This document shows, one piece after another, positions 19,130-27,536 of a stretch of 64,000 nucleotides of DNA. Below the pieces are notes generated by a model that saw only the letters and a program-made list of their open reading frames with translations, did no database searches and had not been told where the DNA came from. Numbering within the stretch: position 1 is the first letter of the stretch; the number at the start of each line of letters is the position of its first letter. The stretch is from positions 62,001-126,000 of the forward strand of contig NZ_JAPNLJ010000008.1 in NCBI RefSeq assembly GCF_026627445.1, read 5' to 3'. The position numbers and the translations under genes are program-made. The stretch comes from Streptomyces sp. H27-H1 (GTDB lineage: Bacteria; Actinomycetota; Actinomycetes; Streptomycetales; Streptomycetaceae).

Positions 19130-19714
19130 GTGGCCAGGACCAAGGAATTCGATCCGGACGCCGCGCTGCAGTCAGCTCTGGAGCTGTTCTGGCGGCGCGG
19201 CTACGAAGCGACGTCGATGGCGGACCTCGTCGAGCACCTCGGCATCGGGCGCGCCAGCATGTACGCCACCTTCGGGAACAAGCGCGAGCTCTACCTGAAG
19301 GCGCTGGACCGCTACAACGAGCACCGCGACCCCGGTCTGCTGCGCGAGCTGTCCCAGCCGGGACCCGCGCTGCCGGCCGTACGTACGGTGGTCCGACGCT
19401 TCGCCGCCGAGGCGAGCATCGGTGACCAGCGGCTCAACGGCTGCTTCGTGACCAACACCGCTGCGGAACTCGGTGCGCACGACCCGGTGGCGGCCCGCAA
19501 GGTCGAAGCCAGCTGGACCCAGATCGAGACGCTGCTGCACTCGGCGCTGACCCGGGCCCAGGCCCAGGGCGAACTGCCCGCGGACCGCGATCCGCGCACC
19601 CTGGCCAGGATGCTGCTGGTGCTCATGCAGGGCCTGCGCGTCGTCGGCAAGGCCTCGCAGGACCCCGGCCGGGTGCGGGACGCGGCGGAGCAGGCCCTGA
19701 CCCTGCTCGACTGA
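19130..19714 (+). CDS. TetR/AcrR-family repressor
   Basis: 194 residues. N-terminal HTH: ALELFWRRGYEATSMADLVEHLGIGRASMYATFGNKRELYLKAL, the standard TetR signature, followed by an all-helical ligand domain with a single Cys (LNGCFVTN), a block common in repressors of this YxaF/AcrR-like subgroup. It begins with GTG at the predicted transcription start (leaderless). It is followed by a terminator and then a drug-type MFS gene, the classic layout for a repressor controlling an efflux pump. Confidence 0.92.
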   Translation: MARTKEFDPDAALQSALELFWRRGYEATSMADLVEHLGIGRASMYATFGNKRELYLKALDRYNEHRDPGLLRELSQPGPALPAVRTVVRRFAAEASIGDQRLNGCFVTNTAAELGAHDPVAARKVEASWTQIETLLHSALTRAQAQGELPADRDPRTLARMLLVLMQGLRVVGKASQDPGRVRDAAEQALTLLD

Positions 19715-19736
19715 CGGACCGCACGACCGTACGGCA

Positions 19737-19759
19737 CCTCCCTTCGGGGAGGTTCTTTT
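19737..19759 (+). terminator. Intrinsic terminator after the TetR gene
   Basis: CCTCCC, TTCG tetraloop, GGGAGG, then TTCTTTT. It separates the repressor transcript from the MFS transcript. Confidence 0.8.
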
Positions 19760-19760
19760 A

Positions 19761-19772
19761 AGACTTCAGTCT
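19761..19772 (+). promoter_or_regulatory. Candidate repressor operator before the MFS gene
   Basis: AGACTTCAGTCT has perfect 5-bp inverted arms (AGACT / AGTCT) around TC and sits 30 bp before the MFS start, where a TetR protein would block transcription. Inference from position and symmetry only. Confidence 0.4.
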
Positions 19773-19802
19773 GGAATGTACGATCCAGTTCAAGGGGGAG
19801 TA

Positions 19803-21182
19803 ATGACCGTCACGCAGACCGCAGACACCACGACGAAGCCCACCGCGTCCGGAACCAGGGCGGCCCGTCCGGCGCCCGGCCCGGCCTTCGCGCTGCTCGG
19901 CACCGTACAGATGACGCTGATCTTCGCGCTCACCTCGCTCATCGTGCCGCTGCCCACGATCGGCCGCGAATTCTCCCTGGCCCGCGATGACTTGATGCTC
20001 CTCAGCGCCGCCTACGGGCTGAGCTTCGCCGGCCTGCTGCTCTTCGGAGGCCGCCTCACCGACCGGTTCGGCGGGCGCCGAGTCCTCACCGCCGGACTCC
20101 TCCTCTTCGCCGTGGCCTCCCTCGCCGCACCCTTCGCCCAGGGCCCCGGAATCCTGCTCACCGCCCGCTTCGCCCAAGGGGTGGGCGCCGCGCTCACCGC
20201 GCCGGCCGCCATGGCCGTACTCCGGGCGGTCTTCCCCGAACCCGCCGCGTTCGGACGGGCGATGGCCACCTGGGGCGGGCTGTCGGTGCTCGGCGCGACC
20301 GCCGGGAACCTGCTCTCCGGAGTCATCTCGGCCCTGACCTCCTGGCGGCTGTCCTTCGCCGTCCCGGTCGCGGTGGCCGTCGCCGCACTCGCCCTCGCTC
20401 CCCGGCTGCTGCCCGCCACCCCGGAGGGCCAGGGCCGCTCCCTGGACCTGCCGGGAGCCCTGCTGGCCACCGCCGGGATCAGCCTGGCCAGCTACGGGTT
20501 CGTCCTCACCGACGTCCAGCCCTGGGGGTCGACGGGCGTCCTGGTCACCCTGTTCGCCGCGGCCGCGCTCCTGCTGGCCTTCCCGCTCGTCGAACGCCGG
20601 GTCCGCGACCCCCTGCTCCCGCTCGGGTTCCTCCGCGACCGGCGCCGGGTCCTCGCCCTCGCGGCCATCGGCCTCACCGCCGCCGGCACGGCCGTGACCT
20701 TCGTCCTCCTGTCGCTCCACCTGCAGCAGGAACTCGGCTGGTCGCCGCTGCGGACCTCGGCCGCCTTCCTTCCCTTCGCGGTGGCACTGCTCGCGGCCGG
20801 CCGGGTGGCGGGTCCCCTCGTGGCCCGGTACGGGGCGGCCCGCGTCACCACCACCGGCCTCGTGGCAGCCGCGGCCGGACTCGCACTCCTCGCGCTCACC
20901 GGCCTGACCGCGGAGATCCCGTACGCATACGGCCTCCTCCCCGGACTGCTCCTGCTGCCGGCCGGCGCGGCGGCCGCCTTCGCGGGGGCCGCCGTCCTCG
21001 CCACGGACGGGGTGGAGCCGCACCAGGCGGGACTGGCCGGCGGGGTCATGAACACCGCGATGGAACTCGGACCCACGGTCGTCTTCGCCGCCGTCCTCTC
21101 CCTGGGCTCCGACACGGTCTCCCTCGCGGCCGCGGCGGGCGCCTTCGCCGCAATCGCCTTCCTGGGCGCCCGCATCAAGTAG
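19803..21182 (+). CDS. MFS multidrug-type transporter
   Basis: 459 residues, about 12-14 membrane segments starting at about residue 30 (FALLGTVQMTLIFALTSLIVPL). The loop between segments two and three carries GGRLTDRFGGRR, the MFS motif A, and segment five region has LSVLGATAGNLLSGVI resembling motif C of antiporters. GGGGGAG lies 5 nt before the ATG. Drug/proton antiport is inferred from the family and from the divergent-style control by the adjacent TetR gene. An SDR gene follows in the same direction, 91 bp away. Confidence 0.9.
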   Translation: MTVTQTADTTTKPTASGTRAARPAPGPAFALLGTVQMTLIFALTSLIVPLPTIGREFSLARDDLMLLSAAYGLSFAGLLLFGGRLTDRFGGRRVLTAGLLLFAVASLAAPFAQGPGILLTARFAQGVGAALTAPAAMAVLRAVFPEPAAFGRAMATWGGLSVLGATAGNLLSGVISALTSWRLSFAVPVAVAVAALALAPRLLPATPEGQGRSLDLPGALLATAGISLASYGFVLTDVQPWGSTGVLVTLFAAAALLLAFPLVERRVRDPLLPLGFLRDRRRVLALAAIGLTAAGTAVTFVLLSLHLQQELGWSPLRTSAAFLPFAVALLAAGRVAGPLVARYGAARVTTTGLVAAAAGLALLALTGLTAEIPYAYGLLPGLLLLPAGAAAAFAGAAVLATDGVEPHQAGLAGGVMNTAMELGPTVVFAAVLSLGSDTVSLAAAAGAFAAIAFLGARIK

Positions 21183-21273
21183 CCGCGCAACCGACCACCA
21201 GCTGAACCGCGCGACCGACAACACACGACCGACATCAGCCGGCCAGCCGGCAACCGACAAGGGGATCACCATC

Positions 21274-22038
21274 ATGTCCGCACGTTTCACCGGCAAGAGC
21301 GTCCTCGTCACCGGTGCCGGGTCCGGCATCGGCCGGGCCGTCGCCCTCGCCTTCGCCGCCGAAGGGGCCGCGGTGGCCGTGGCCGGCCGCACGGCGGCGC
21401 CGCTCGACGAAACGGTCGAGCTGATCGAGAAGGAGGGCGGCAGGGCCGTCGCGGTGACCGCGGACGTGACCCGCTCCGAGGACGTACGGGCCATGGTGCG
21501 CCGAACCGTCGAACACTTCGGCGGCCTCGACGTCGCCGTGAACAACGCGGGCGTCTTCCGGGGCGGCGGTCCCGTCGCGGACCTGGCGGAGGAGGACTGG
21601 CGCAGCCTGCTGGACACCAACGTCACCGGTGTACTGCTCAGCCTCCAGGCCGAGATCGCCGCCATGCGCGACCAGCCGGGCGGCGGGGCGATCGTCAACA
21701 TCTCCTCGAACCTGGGCGCGCACGCCCGCATCCCGGGAGCGGCCGGCTACCTCACCACCAAGGCGGCCGTCTCCGCCCTGACCCGGGCCGCCGCCCTGGA
21801 CCACATCGCCGACGGGGTCCGCATCAACGCCGTCAGCCCCGGCCCGGCCGCCACCACGATGTCGCTGCGACGGGGAGAGGACGACGCCGACCGCGCCGTC
21901 CGGATGAAGAGCGAATCGCCGCTGGGCCGGGTGTCCTCCACCGCCGAGATCGCGGCGGCCGTGCTCTACCTGGCCTCACCGGACGCCGCCTCCGCGGTCG
22001 GCACGGACCTGGTGATCGACGGCGGCACCTCCGCCTGA
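21274..22038 (+). CDS. Short-chain dehydrogenase/reductase
   Basis: 254 residues, classical SDR: cofactor motif TGAGSGIG near residue 14, NNAG, catalytic Ser (NISSNLGAHA), YLTTK with catalytic Tyr/Lys, and SPGP. An Arg in VAGRTAAPL after beta2 suggests NADP(H) preference. Substrate unknown. As third member of the TetR-MFS-SDR set it may detoxify or modify the same compound that the transporter exports; this is inference. A terminator follows. Confidence 0.92.
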   Translation: MSARFTGKSVLVTGAGSGIGRAVALAFAAEGAAVAVAGRTAAPLDETVELIEKEGGRAVAVTADVTRSEDVRAMVRRTVEHFGGLDVAVNNAGVFRGGGPVADLAEEDWRSLLDTNVTGVLLSLQAEIAAMRDQPGGGAIVNISSNLGAHARIPGAAGYLTTKAAVSALTRAAALDHIADGVRINAVSPGPAATTMSLRRGEDDADRAVRMKSESPLGRVSSTAEIAAAVLYLASPDAASAVGTDLVIDGGTSA

Positions 22039-22081
22039 CGACCGCGAGGGCCGGCCCCTGCCCGGGTGGCCCCGGAAATGG

Positions 22082-22123
22082 GTTCGGCCCCCTGATGCCA
22101 AGGCACCAGGGGGCCGAACTTTC
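22082..22123 (+). terminator. Terminator between the SDR gene and initiator tRNA
   Basis: GTTCGGCCCCCTG (22082-22094) pairs with CAGGGGGCCGAAC (22107-22119), followed by TTTCG. The perfect 13-bp stem ends the SDR transcript and can also end the tRNA transcript from the other strand. Confidence 0.8.
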
Positions 22124-22124
22124 G

Positions 22125-22198
22125 TAGCGGGGACAGGATTTGAACCTGCGACCTCTGGGTTATGAGCCCAGCGAGCTACCGAGCTGCTCCACCCCGCG
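22125..22198 (-). tRNA. Initiator tRNA-Met (CAT)
   Basis: On the minus strand the 74 nt fold into a full cloverleaf: acceptor CGCGGGG with CCCCGCT and discriminator A, anticodon loop with CAT, T-loop TTCAAAT. Two initiator hallmarks are present: position 1 (C) cannot pair with position 72, and the anticodon stem has three consecutive G-C pairs (GGG/CCC). CCA is not encoded, as usual in Streptomyces. Confidence 0.95.
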
Positions 22199-22528
22199 TC
22201 GTTGTGGACACCACTGTACGGGATCCCGGGACCGCCCCGGACCGCCGCTGAAATCTATGTTCGCGAAGGACGGATTTGAACATCGGCCGGGCGAGAATTC
22301 TTGGATGCGTAAGGAGCGGATTTCACTTTCCAGTCGATGCGCCCCCGGCGTGCTACTGTTGTTTTAGTTGCAGTTGTGGTTCCCAAAATTTCGAGCACCT
22401 CTGCCCGCTCTTTCGAGAGCTGGGCGAGTGTTCTTGTTTTTCCGGTTTTATCCGGGCTGGGCAATCATTCGGCGACTTGAGGTTCGCACAGTGCGGACCT
22501 CTGGGCTGTGCCCCGAAGGAGATTTAAC
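22199..22528 (+). promoter_or_regulatory. Long 5' leader of the cold-shock gene
   Basis: The roughly 200 bp before the start codon are conspicuously AT-richer than the genome (for example TTGTTTTAGTTGCAG near 22360 and TTCTTGTTTTTCCGG near 22430) and end in a hairpin (GAGGTTCGCAC/GTGCGGACCTC, about 22479-22502) followed by GAAGGAG. Long structured leaders are typical of cspA-type genes, where they stabilise and open at low temperature. No reading frame in this stretch looks coding. Confidence 0.55.
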
Positions 22529-22732
22529 ATGGCTAATGGCACCGTGAAGTGGTTCAACGCGGAAAAGGGCTTCGGCTTCATCGAGCAGGAGGGTGGCGGT
22601 CCTGACGTGTTCGCCCACTACTCGAACATTGCAGCCCAGGGCTTCCGTGAGCTTCAGGAAGGCCAGAAGGTCAGCTTTGACATCGCGCAGGGCCAGAAGG
22701 GCCCGACCGCCGAGAACATCGTCACCGCCTGA
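22529..22732 (+). CDS. Cold-shock protein, CspA family
   Basis: 67 residues: [32 protein letters not shown] contains both RNP motifs (KGFGFI and DVFAHY), a complete single cold-shock domain. It binds single-stranded RNA/DNA and acts as an RNA chaperone. GAAGGAG precedes the ATG. It is followed by a terminator and then, same strand, a DEAD-box RNA helicase, another cold-adaptation function. Confidence 0.97.
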   Translation: MANGTVKWFNAEKGFGFIEQEGGGPDVFAHYSNIAAQGFRELQEGQKVSFDIAQGQKGPTAENIVTA

Positions 22733-22751
22733 CGTTCACGCGTAACCGCGT

Positions 22752-22797
22752 AGCTGGGGCCCGCACCTTGGGTGCGGGCCCCAGCTCGTTGCGTTTT
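22752..22797 (+). terminator. Intrinsic terminator after the cold-shock gene
   Basis: AGCTGGGGCCCGCACC (22752-22767), loop TTG, GGTGCGGGCCCCAGCT (22771-22786), then CGTTGCGTTTTT. A perfect 16-bp stem. Confidence 0.92.
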
Positions 22798-23042
22798 TGG
22801 ATCCGTGGGCCGCCTCGGCCCCGTGAGCGGCGCGGCGGGGAAACCCGTACGAGCGCCCCACTGTTCGGCCGATGGATACGCTCCTCGGCTCGCCACCCGA
22901 ATGCGGCGCTCTTTTCGCCGACGCGTAGGGTGATAATCCTTTAGTGATCGCGGTCGAAATTCGATTCGACTCCGTCATATCTGCTTATGCTCCGGCTCAT
23001 TCTTGTGAATCATCGTGCGGCCAGATTTCCGCTGCCGAGAAT

Positions 23043-23071
23043 TCCTCGATGTGTGCCGTATCGAGGAAGGT
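23043..23071 (+). promoter_or_regulatory. Hairpin overlapping the ribosome binding site of the DEAD-box gene
   Basis: TCCTCGAT (23043-23050) can pair with ATCGAGGA (23060-23067) over a 9-nt loop. The right arm includes the first part of GAGGAAGG, the Shine-Dalgarno sequence, 6 nt before the ATG. This could make translation depend on temperature or on helicase level. The preceding stretch 22800-23042 contains an AT-rich promoter-like part (GTGATAATCCTTTAGTG near 22930) and no gene. Confidence 0.5.
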
Positions 23072-23076
23072 TCTGC

Positions 23077-24618
23077 ATGAACCGCACGACCCGCATGAAT
23101 GACCGCTCTTCGTCTGCCCGTACGGGTGGATCCAACGGCTCCTACGCCGGCTCCGGCTCCGGCTCCAGCCGTGGCAGCCGCTTCGGCTCCTCGTCGGCCC
23201 CCAGCCGCTCCGGCGGCCCCAAGCGCTCGAGTGGCGGCGGCTACGGGCGCCGCCCCGCCGCACCGCAGGGCGAGTTCGCCCTGCCGGTCACCGTGGTCCC
23301 CGCGCTGCCCGCCGTCGAGGCCTTCGCCGACCTGGACATGCCGGCCCAGCTGCTCGCCACGCTCACCCGTGAGGGCATGACCACCCCCTTCCCGATCCAG
23401 GCAGCCACGCTGCCCAACGGCCTCGCGGGCCGGGACGTGCTGGGCCGCGGTCGTACCGGCTCCGGCAAGACCCTGGCGTTCGGCCTCGCGCTGCTGGCCC
23501 GCACCGCCGGCCAGAGTGCCGAGCCCGGCCGCCCGCTCGCGATGGTCCTCGTACCCACCCGCGAGCTCGCCCAGCAGGTCACGGCCGCCCTCACGCCCTA
23601 CGCCCGTGCGGTGAAGCTGAGGATCGCCACCGTCGTCGGCGGCATGCCGATCCACCGGCAGGCCGGCGCGCTGCGCGCCGGAGCCGAAGTGGTCGTCGCC
23701 ACCCCCGGCCGGCTGAAGGACCTCATCCAGCGAGGCGACTGCCGGCTGAACCAGGTCGCGGTCACCGTCCTGGACGAGGCCGACCAGATGGCCGACATGG
23801 GCTTCATGCCCCAGGTCACCGAGCTCCTCGACCAGGTGCGCCCCGAGGGCCAGCGGATGCTGTTCTCCGCCACCCTCGACCGCAACGTCGACCTGCTGGT
23901 GCGCCGCTACCTGACCGACCCGGTCGTCCACTCGGTGGACCCCTCGGCTGGCGCCGTCACCACGATGGAACACCACGTGCTGCACGTGCAGAACTTCGAC
24001 AAGCAGGCCGCCACGACCGAGATCGCAGCCCGCGAGGGGCGCGTGATCATGTTCCTGGACACCAAGCACGGCGTGGACAGGCTGACCGAGCACCTGCTGA
24101 GCAGCGGCGTGCGCGCCGCGGCACTGCACGGCGGCAAGTCGCAGCCCCAGCGAACCCGCACCCTCACGCAGTTCAAGACGGGGCACGTCAGCGTGCTCGT
24201 GGCCACGAACGTGGCGGCTCGCGGCATCCACGTCGACAACCTCGACCTCGTCGTCAACGTCGACCCGCCGACCGACCCCAAGGACTACCTGCACCGTGGC
24301 GGCCGTACGGCCCGCGCGGGCGAGTCCGGCAGCGTGGTCACCCTGGTCCTGCCCAACCAGCGCCGCGACATGGTCCGTCTCATGGCCGCCGCGGGCATCA
24401 CCCCGCAGACCGCCCAGGTCCGCTCCGGTGAGGCCGAACTGAGCCGGATCACCGGTGCTCAGGCGCCGTCCGGCGTCCCGGTCACCATCACCGCGCCCGT
24501 CAGCGAGCGGCGCGGTACCGGCGGCGCCTCCCGTGGCCGGCGCAGCCGGCCCGCACAGGACCGGCGCAGCAGGGTCTCCGGGACCCAGCGCAGGTCGCCG
24601 GCCCCGTCGGCGGCCTAG
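23077..24618 (+). CDS. DEAD-box ATP-dependent RNA helicase
   Basis: 513 residues. A Gly/Ser/Arg-rich N-terminal tail (residues 1-65) precedes the Q motif (FADLDMPAQLL...FPIQ), Walker A GRTGSGKT (about 127-134), PTRELAQQ, TPGR, DEAD (about 233-236), SAT, then domain two with VATNVAARGIHV and HRGGRTARAG in place of the usual HRIGRTGRAG. A basic Arg/Ser-rich C-terminal tail (residues 460-513) should bind RNA. It unwinds structured RNA, probably in cold adaptation or ribosome assembly given its cold-shock neighbour. Its stop codon overlaps the stop of the convergent gene. Confidence 0.95.
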   Translation: MNRTTRMNDRSSSARTGGSNGSYAGSGSGSSRGSRFGSSSAPSRSGGPKRSSGGGYGRRPAAPQGEFALPVTVVPALPAVEAFADLDMPAQLLATLTREGMTTPFPIQAATLPNGLAGRDVLGRGRTGSGKTLAFGLALLARTAGQSAEPGRPLAMVLVPTRELAQQVTAALTPYARAVKLRIATVVGGMPIHRQAGALRAGAEVVVATPGRLKDLIQRGDCRLNQVAVTVLDEADQMADMGFMPQVTELLDQVRPEGQRMLFSATLDRNVDLLVRRYLTDPVVHSVDPSAGAVTTMEHHVLHVQNFDKQAATTEIAAREGRVIMFLDTKHGVDRLTEHLLSSGVRAAALHGGKSQPQRTRTLTQFKTGHVSVLVATNVAARGIHVDNLDLVVNVDPPTDPKDYLHRGGRTARAGESGSVVTLVLPNQRRDMVRLMAAAGITPQTAQVRSGEAELSRITGAQAPSGVPVTITAPVSERRGTGGASRGRRSRPAQDRRSRVSGTQRRSPAPSAA

Positions 24619-24953
24619 GCCCTCGTCCAGCGCGGGCGGGCCGGCTGGGGGGCCGGCAGGGGATCCGGGGTGGGTTCGGCTCCGTCCAGGCGCAGGCTGC
24701 GTAGCGTGGCGTCCGTCTCGCGCTGGAAGTGCGCGTAGGTGATCAACCGTTCCCACAGCGGGTCGGGACGGCCGGGAACGGTGGCGCCGCGCGCTTCCCA
24801 CTCGCGGGCGAGCTGCTCGAAGACGGCCGGCCCGCCCGCGGGGGCGGCGCTGCCCGACTGCTGCCGGGGGATGCCCCCCGGCATCGCGGCCGGGGCGCGC
24901 TCGGGTGCCCGGTGCCGGGCTGGGGACGGGGAGACGGCGTGTGGAGTGCCCAT
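24615..24953 (-). CDS. Hypothetical protein, 112 residues
   Basis: Codon use is strongly GC-rich at third positions, supporting a real gene. The first 40 residues are Pro/Ala-rich and probably disordered. The central part PAVFEQLAREWEARGATVPG then PDPLWERLITYAHFQRET is helical and amphipathic, and the tail is again Pro-rich. I recognise no family. The ATG lacks a good ribosome binding site (GGGGCGGG only), so the start is uncertain. It converges with the DEAD-box gene, stops overlapping. Confidence 0.6.
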   Translation of the reverse strand: MGTPHAVSPSPARHRAPERAPAAMPGGIPRQQSGSAAPAGGPAVFEQLAREWEARGATVPGRPDPLWERLITYAHFQRETDATLRSLRLDGAEPTPDPLPAPQPARPRWTRA

Positions 24954-25032
24954 GCCCGCCCCAACGATTCTGCGGGCCCCCGGGTACGCCCGCGGGCCGG
25001 CGGGATGGAGTGCGGGTCCGATCCGGGAGCCG

Positions 25033-26046
25033 TCAGTCCAGACGGCTGGGCGAGGAGGCCGCCGCCGCCAGGGCGCGCGGGGTTCCGGTGCCGTCCGCCG
25101 GGACCGTCCAGAGGTCGGTGGTGTCCACGGAGCCGTCGGCGGGCAGTGCGTAGGCGAGGGTGCGGTCATCGAGCCAGAGCGCCTGATCGTCCACGCTGCG
25201 CTTCTCCGTCAGCGGCTGCTCCCGCAACGTCCGTAGGTCCAGCACGTGTTCGCGCCACAGAGCCGCGCCGCGCTGTACGCGCTTCTTGTACGCGACCCGC
25301 GTCTCGTCGGGGGACAGCGACGGACACTCGACGTTCGCGGCGAGGCTGGTGACGCTGCGCCGCGAGATCGACCCCTTCACCAGATAGGTCTGGTTGCCGG
25401 TACCCAGGGTGGCGTAGAAGGTGTCGTCGTCCTTGGAGAAGGTGACACCCCAGAAGTTGGTGTCGCTCGCACTGTAGGGGCGGCCCTCCAGCACGATGGC
25501 GAACTTCTCCAGGTCCGGTTCGAGTGCCCCGGTGCGGGTGTCCACGATCGAGGTCCGGGTGGAGAAGAACGCCGCGCCGTAGGACTCCCCGGCGACGAAG
25601 ACGGTCCAGGCGACGAAGTGGCCGCTCGGGGAGACCCGCGCCCGGGACGGGGTGCCCGCGAGGGGGAAGCCGCGCAGCGTCCGCAGTTCGGAGTCGACGA
25701 TCAGCGCCCGGTTGTCCTGGGCGAGGGCTCCGGGGGAGGAACTCAGGCATACGCCGGTACCCGCCGAGGCGTGGAAGCGCAGGCAGGTGAGGCCCGAGGC
25801 GGTCCGCTCGTCCCCGGGTGAGCGGTCCGGAACGGAGACGAGTGCTCCGCGGTGCGGGCCCTGCGCGCCGTTGACGAAGGCGAGAGCGCCGCGGCGGCCG
25901 AGCGTGACCTTGCCCGGGGCGGCCGTCGGATCGCCCGCGCGGGTCTGCTCGGAGCGTGCGGCGGCGCGTACCACCATCACCCCGGCCAGGCCGCCGAGGA
26001 CCAGCACGGCCAGGGCGAGTACGAGCAGCCGGCGTGAGCGTGTCAT
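25033..26046 (-). CDS. Membrane-anchored TolB-like beta-propeller protein
   Basis: 337 residues. An N-terminal signal anchor (RRLLVLALAVLVLGGLAGVMVVRAA, no clear cleavage site) is followed by repeated WD40-like/PD40 strands such as RARVSPSGHFVAWTVFV, NFWGVTFSKDDDTFYATLG, CPSLSPDETRVAYKKR and DDQALWLDDRTLAYAL. Such extracytoplasmic propellers are usually protein-binding. The start overlaps the MFS stop (ATGA), so the pair is translated together. Function beyond the fold is unknown. Confidence 0.8.
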   Translation of the reverse strand: MTRSRRLLVLALAVLVLGGLAGVMVVRAAARSEQTRAGDPTAAPGKVTLGRRGALAFVNGAQGPHRGALVSVPDRSPGDERTASGLTCLRFHASAGTGVCLSSSPGALAQDNRALIVDSELRTLRGFPLAGTPSRARVSPSGHFVAWTVFVAGESYGAAFFSTRTSIVDTRTGALEPDLEKFAIVLEGRPYSASDTNFWGVTFSKDDDTFYATLGTGNQTYLVKGSISRRSVTSLAANVECPSLSPDETRVAYKKRVQRGAALWREHVLDLRTLREQPLTEKRSVDDQALWLDDRTLAYALPADGSVDTTDLWTVPADGTGTPRALAAAASSPSRLD

Positions 26047-27389
26047 CGGGTTCCTCGGGGGCGTCGGGGGCGCGGGGCCCGGCCGGTGGCGCCGTCCGGG
26101 GCCGTGGGGCGGAGTACGAAACCGGCGACGGCCGCGCAGCAGCACAGGCCGGCCGCCGCGGCGGCCAGCGCCGGGCCCGAGCCCAGCAGCGTCCACGCGG
26201 CGCCGAAGGCGAGCGAGCAGCCGAAGCGGGACAGGGCCTGGCCGGTGCCCACGAGCGCGATGCCGGTGGCCCGCAGCTTCGCGGGGACGATCGCGGCGAC
26301 GGCGGCCGGCAGCACCCCGTCCGTGGCCGCGTAGAACATGCCGTGCAGTGCGAGCACCAGGAAGGGGAGCGCGGGCAGGGCGGGGGCCCACAGGAGCAGC
26401 CCGTATCCGGCCAGCAGGAGGGCGTGCCCGATGAGGAACACGGTGCGGCGTCCGATGCGGTCCGCGAGGGCGCCGGCCGGCACGGCCAGCAGCAGGAACA
26501 CGGCCGCGGTACCCAGGGGGAGCAGCGGGAACCACCGCTCGCCGACGCCGGTGCGGTCCTGGAGCAGCAGGTAGAGGAAGGCGTCGCTGACGGTGGTGAG
26601 CCCGAGGAGGGCGGCGCAGCCCGCCAGGGCGCGCAGCCGGGGCAGCCGCAGCAGGCCCAGCGCGTCGCGCAGGTTCACCGCGTCCGGCTTCGGGGAGCCG
26701 GCCTCGGGTACCGGGCCCGGGGGAGCGGTGGGCTTCGGGCGGGCGGGGCCCGGCTCCGTGCCGGACGGGACGAACAGCAGGAGCACCACGACGCCCAGTA
26801 CGGCGACGCAGGCGCTGACTCCGAAGACGGCGTCGTACCCGTCGACCGTCATGCTCAGGATGAAGAAGGCGGCCAGGGGACCGAGCAGGGCCCCGGTGGT
26901 GTCCATGGCGCGGTGCACGCCGAAGGCCCTGCCCTGCAACTCGGGAGGTGTGGAGAGGGAGATGAGCGCATCGCGCGGGGCGGTGCGCAGGCCCTTGCCG
27001 GTGCGCTCCAGGGCCAGGACGACCCCCACCGGGCCGAGGCCGTGGGCGAGCAGCAGCAGTGGTTTGCACGCCGCGGACAGCCCGTAGCCGATGCCGGCGA
27101 TCAGCTTGTGGTTGCGGATCCGGTCGGCGAGGTGGCCGCCGGTCAGCTGCACCAGGGCGCTGACTCCGTTGTACAGGCCGTCGAGCGCACCGAAGCCGAG
27201 CGGGCTCAGGCCCAGTCCGGCCACCAGGTAGAGCGGCAGCACGGCGGTGACCATCTCGGAGGAGATGTCGGTGATCAGGCTGACCGAGCCCAGGGCGAGG
27301 ACGGCCGAGGCGACGGCTGGCCCCCGGACGGGGGACCCGTCGGTGGTGGTCTTCGCGTCCGCGGGAGCGGAGCGGTCCGCGAGGTACAT
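26043..27389 (-). CDS. MFS transporter
   Basis: 448 residues from ATG 27389 (GGGAG 11 nt upstream). About 12 membrane segments; motif A-like GGHLADRIRNHK after segment two and GALADRIGRRTVFL in the second half. The block SLITDISSEMVTAVLPLYL near the N-terminus is typical of a group of MFS proteins of unknown substrate. A Pro-rich cytoplasmic loop (PARPKPTAPPGPVPEAG) joins the halves. It forms a two-gene unit with the beta-propeller protein. Confidence 0.88.
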   Translation of the reverse strand: MYLADRSAPADAKTTTDGSPVRGPAVASAVLALGSVSLITDISSEMVTAVLPLYLVAGLGLSPLGFGALDGLYNGVSALVQLTGGHLADRIRNHKLIAGIGYGLSAACKPLLLLAHGLGPVGVVLALERTGKGLRTAPRDALISLSTPPELQGRAFGVHRAMDTTGALLGPLAAFFILSMTVDGYDAVFGVSACVAVLGVVVLLLFVPSGTEPGPARPKPTAPPGPVPEAGSPKPDAVNLRDALGLLRLPRLRALAGCAALLGLTTVSDAFLYLLLQDRTGVGERWFPLLPLGTAAVFLLLAVPAGALADRIGRRTVFLIGHALLLAGYGLLLWAPALPALPFLVLALHGMFYAATDGVLPAAVAAIVPAKLRATGIALVGTGQALSRFGCSLAFGAAWTLLGSGPALAAAAAGLCCCAAVAGFVLRPTAPDGATGRAPRPRRPRGTR

Positions 27390-27424
27390 GCTTTCGAACT
27401 CCCGGTCCGACGTCTGAGCCAGCC

Positions 27425-27454
27425 GTACGTGCGAATGGCGTACGTGCGAATGGC
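27425..27454. repeat. Exact 15-bp tandem repeat upstream of the MFS gene
   Basis: GTACGTGCGAATGGC occurs twice head to tail (27425-27439, 27440-27454), 36-65 bp before the MFS start on the other strand. Position and exactness suggest paired binding sites for a regulator, or a recent slippage duplication. Confidence 0.75.
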
Positions 27455-27536
27455 ACCCTAATGGTTGTACGGGCCAACTGGGCGGCATACGACCCGATTC
27501 GGCCCCTCGCCCCGCTGCCCGGCAGGCTGTCCGCCC

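Noticed and set aside
22276..22527. Cys-rich 83-codon frame upstream of the cold-shock gene
   Set aside because: It spans the AT-rich leader, has atypical codon use and no ribosome binding site; the region is better explained as a 5' untranslated leader.
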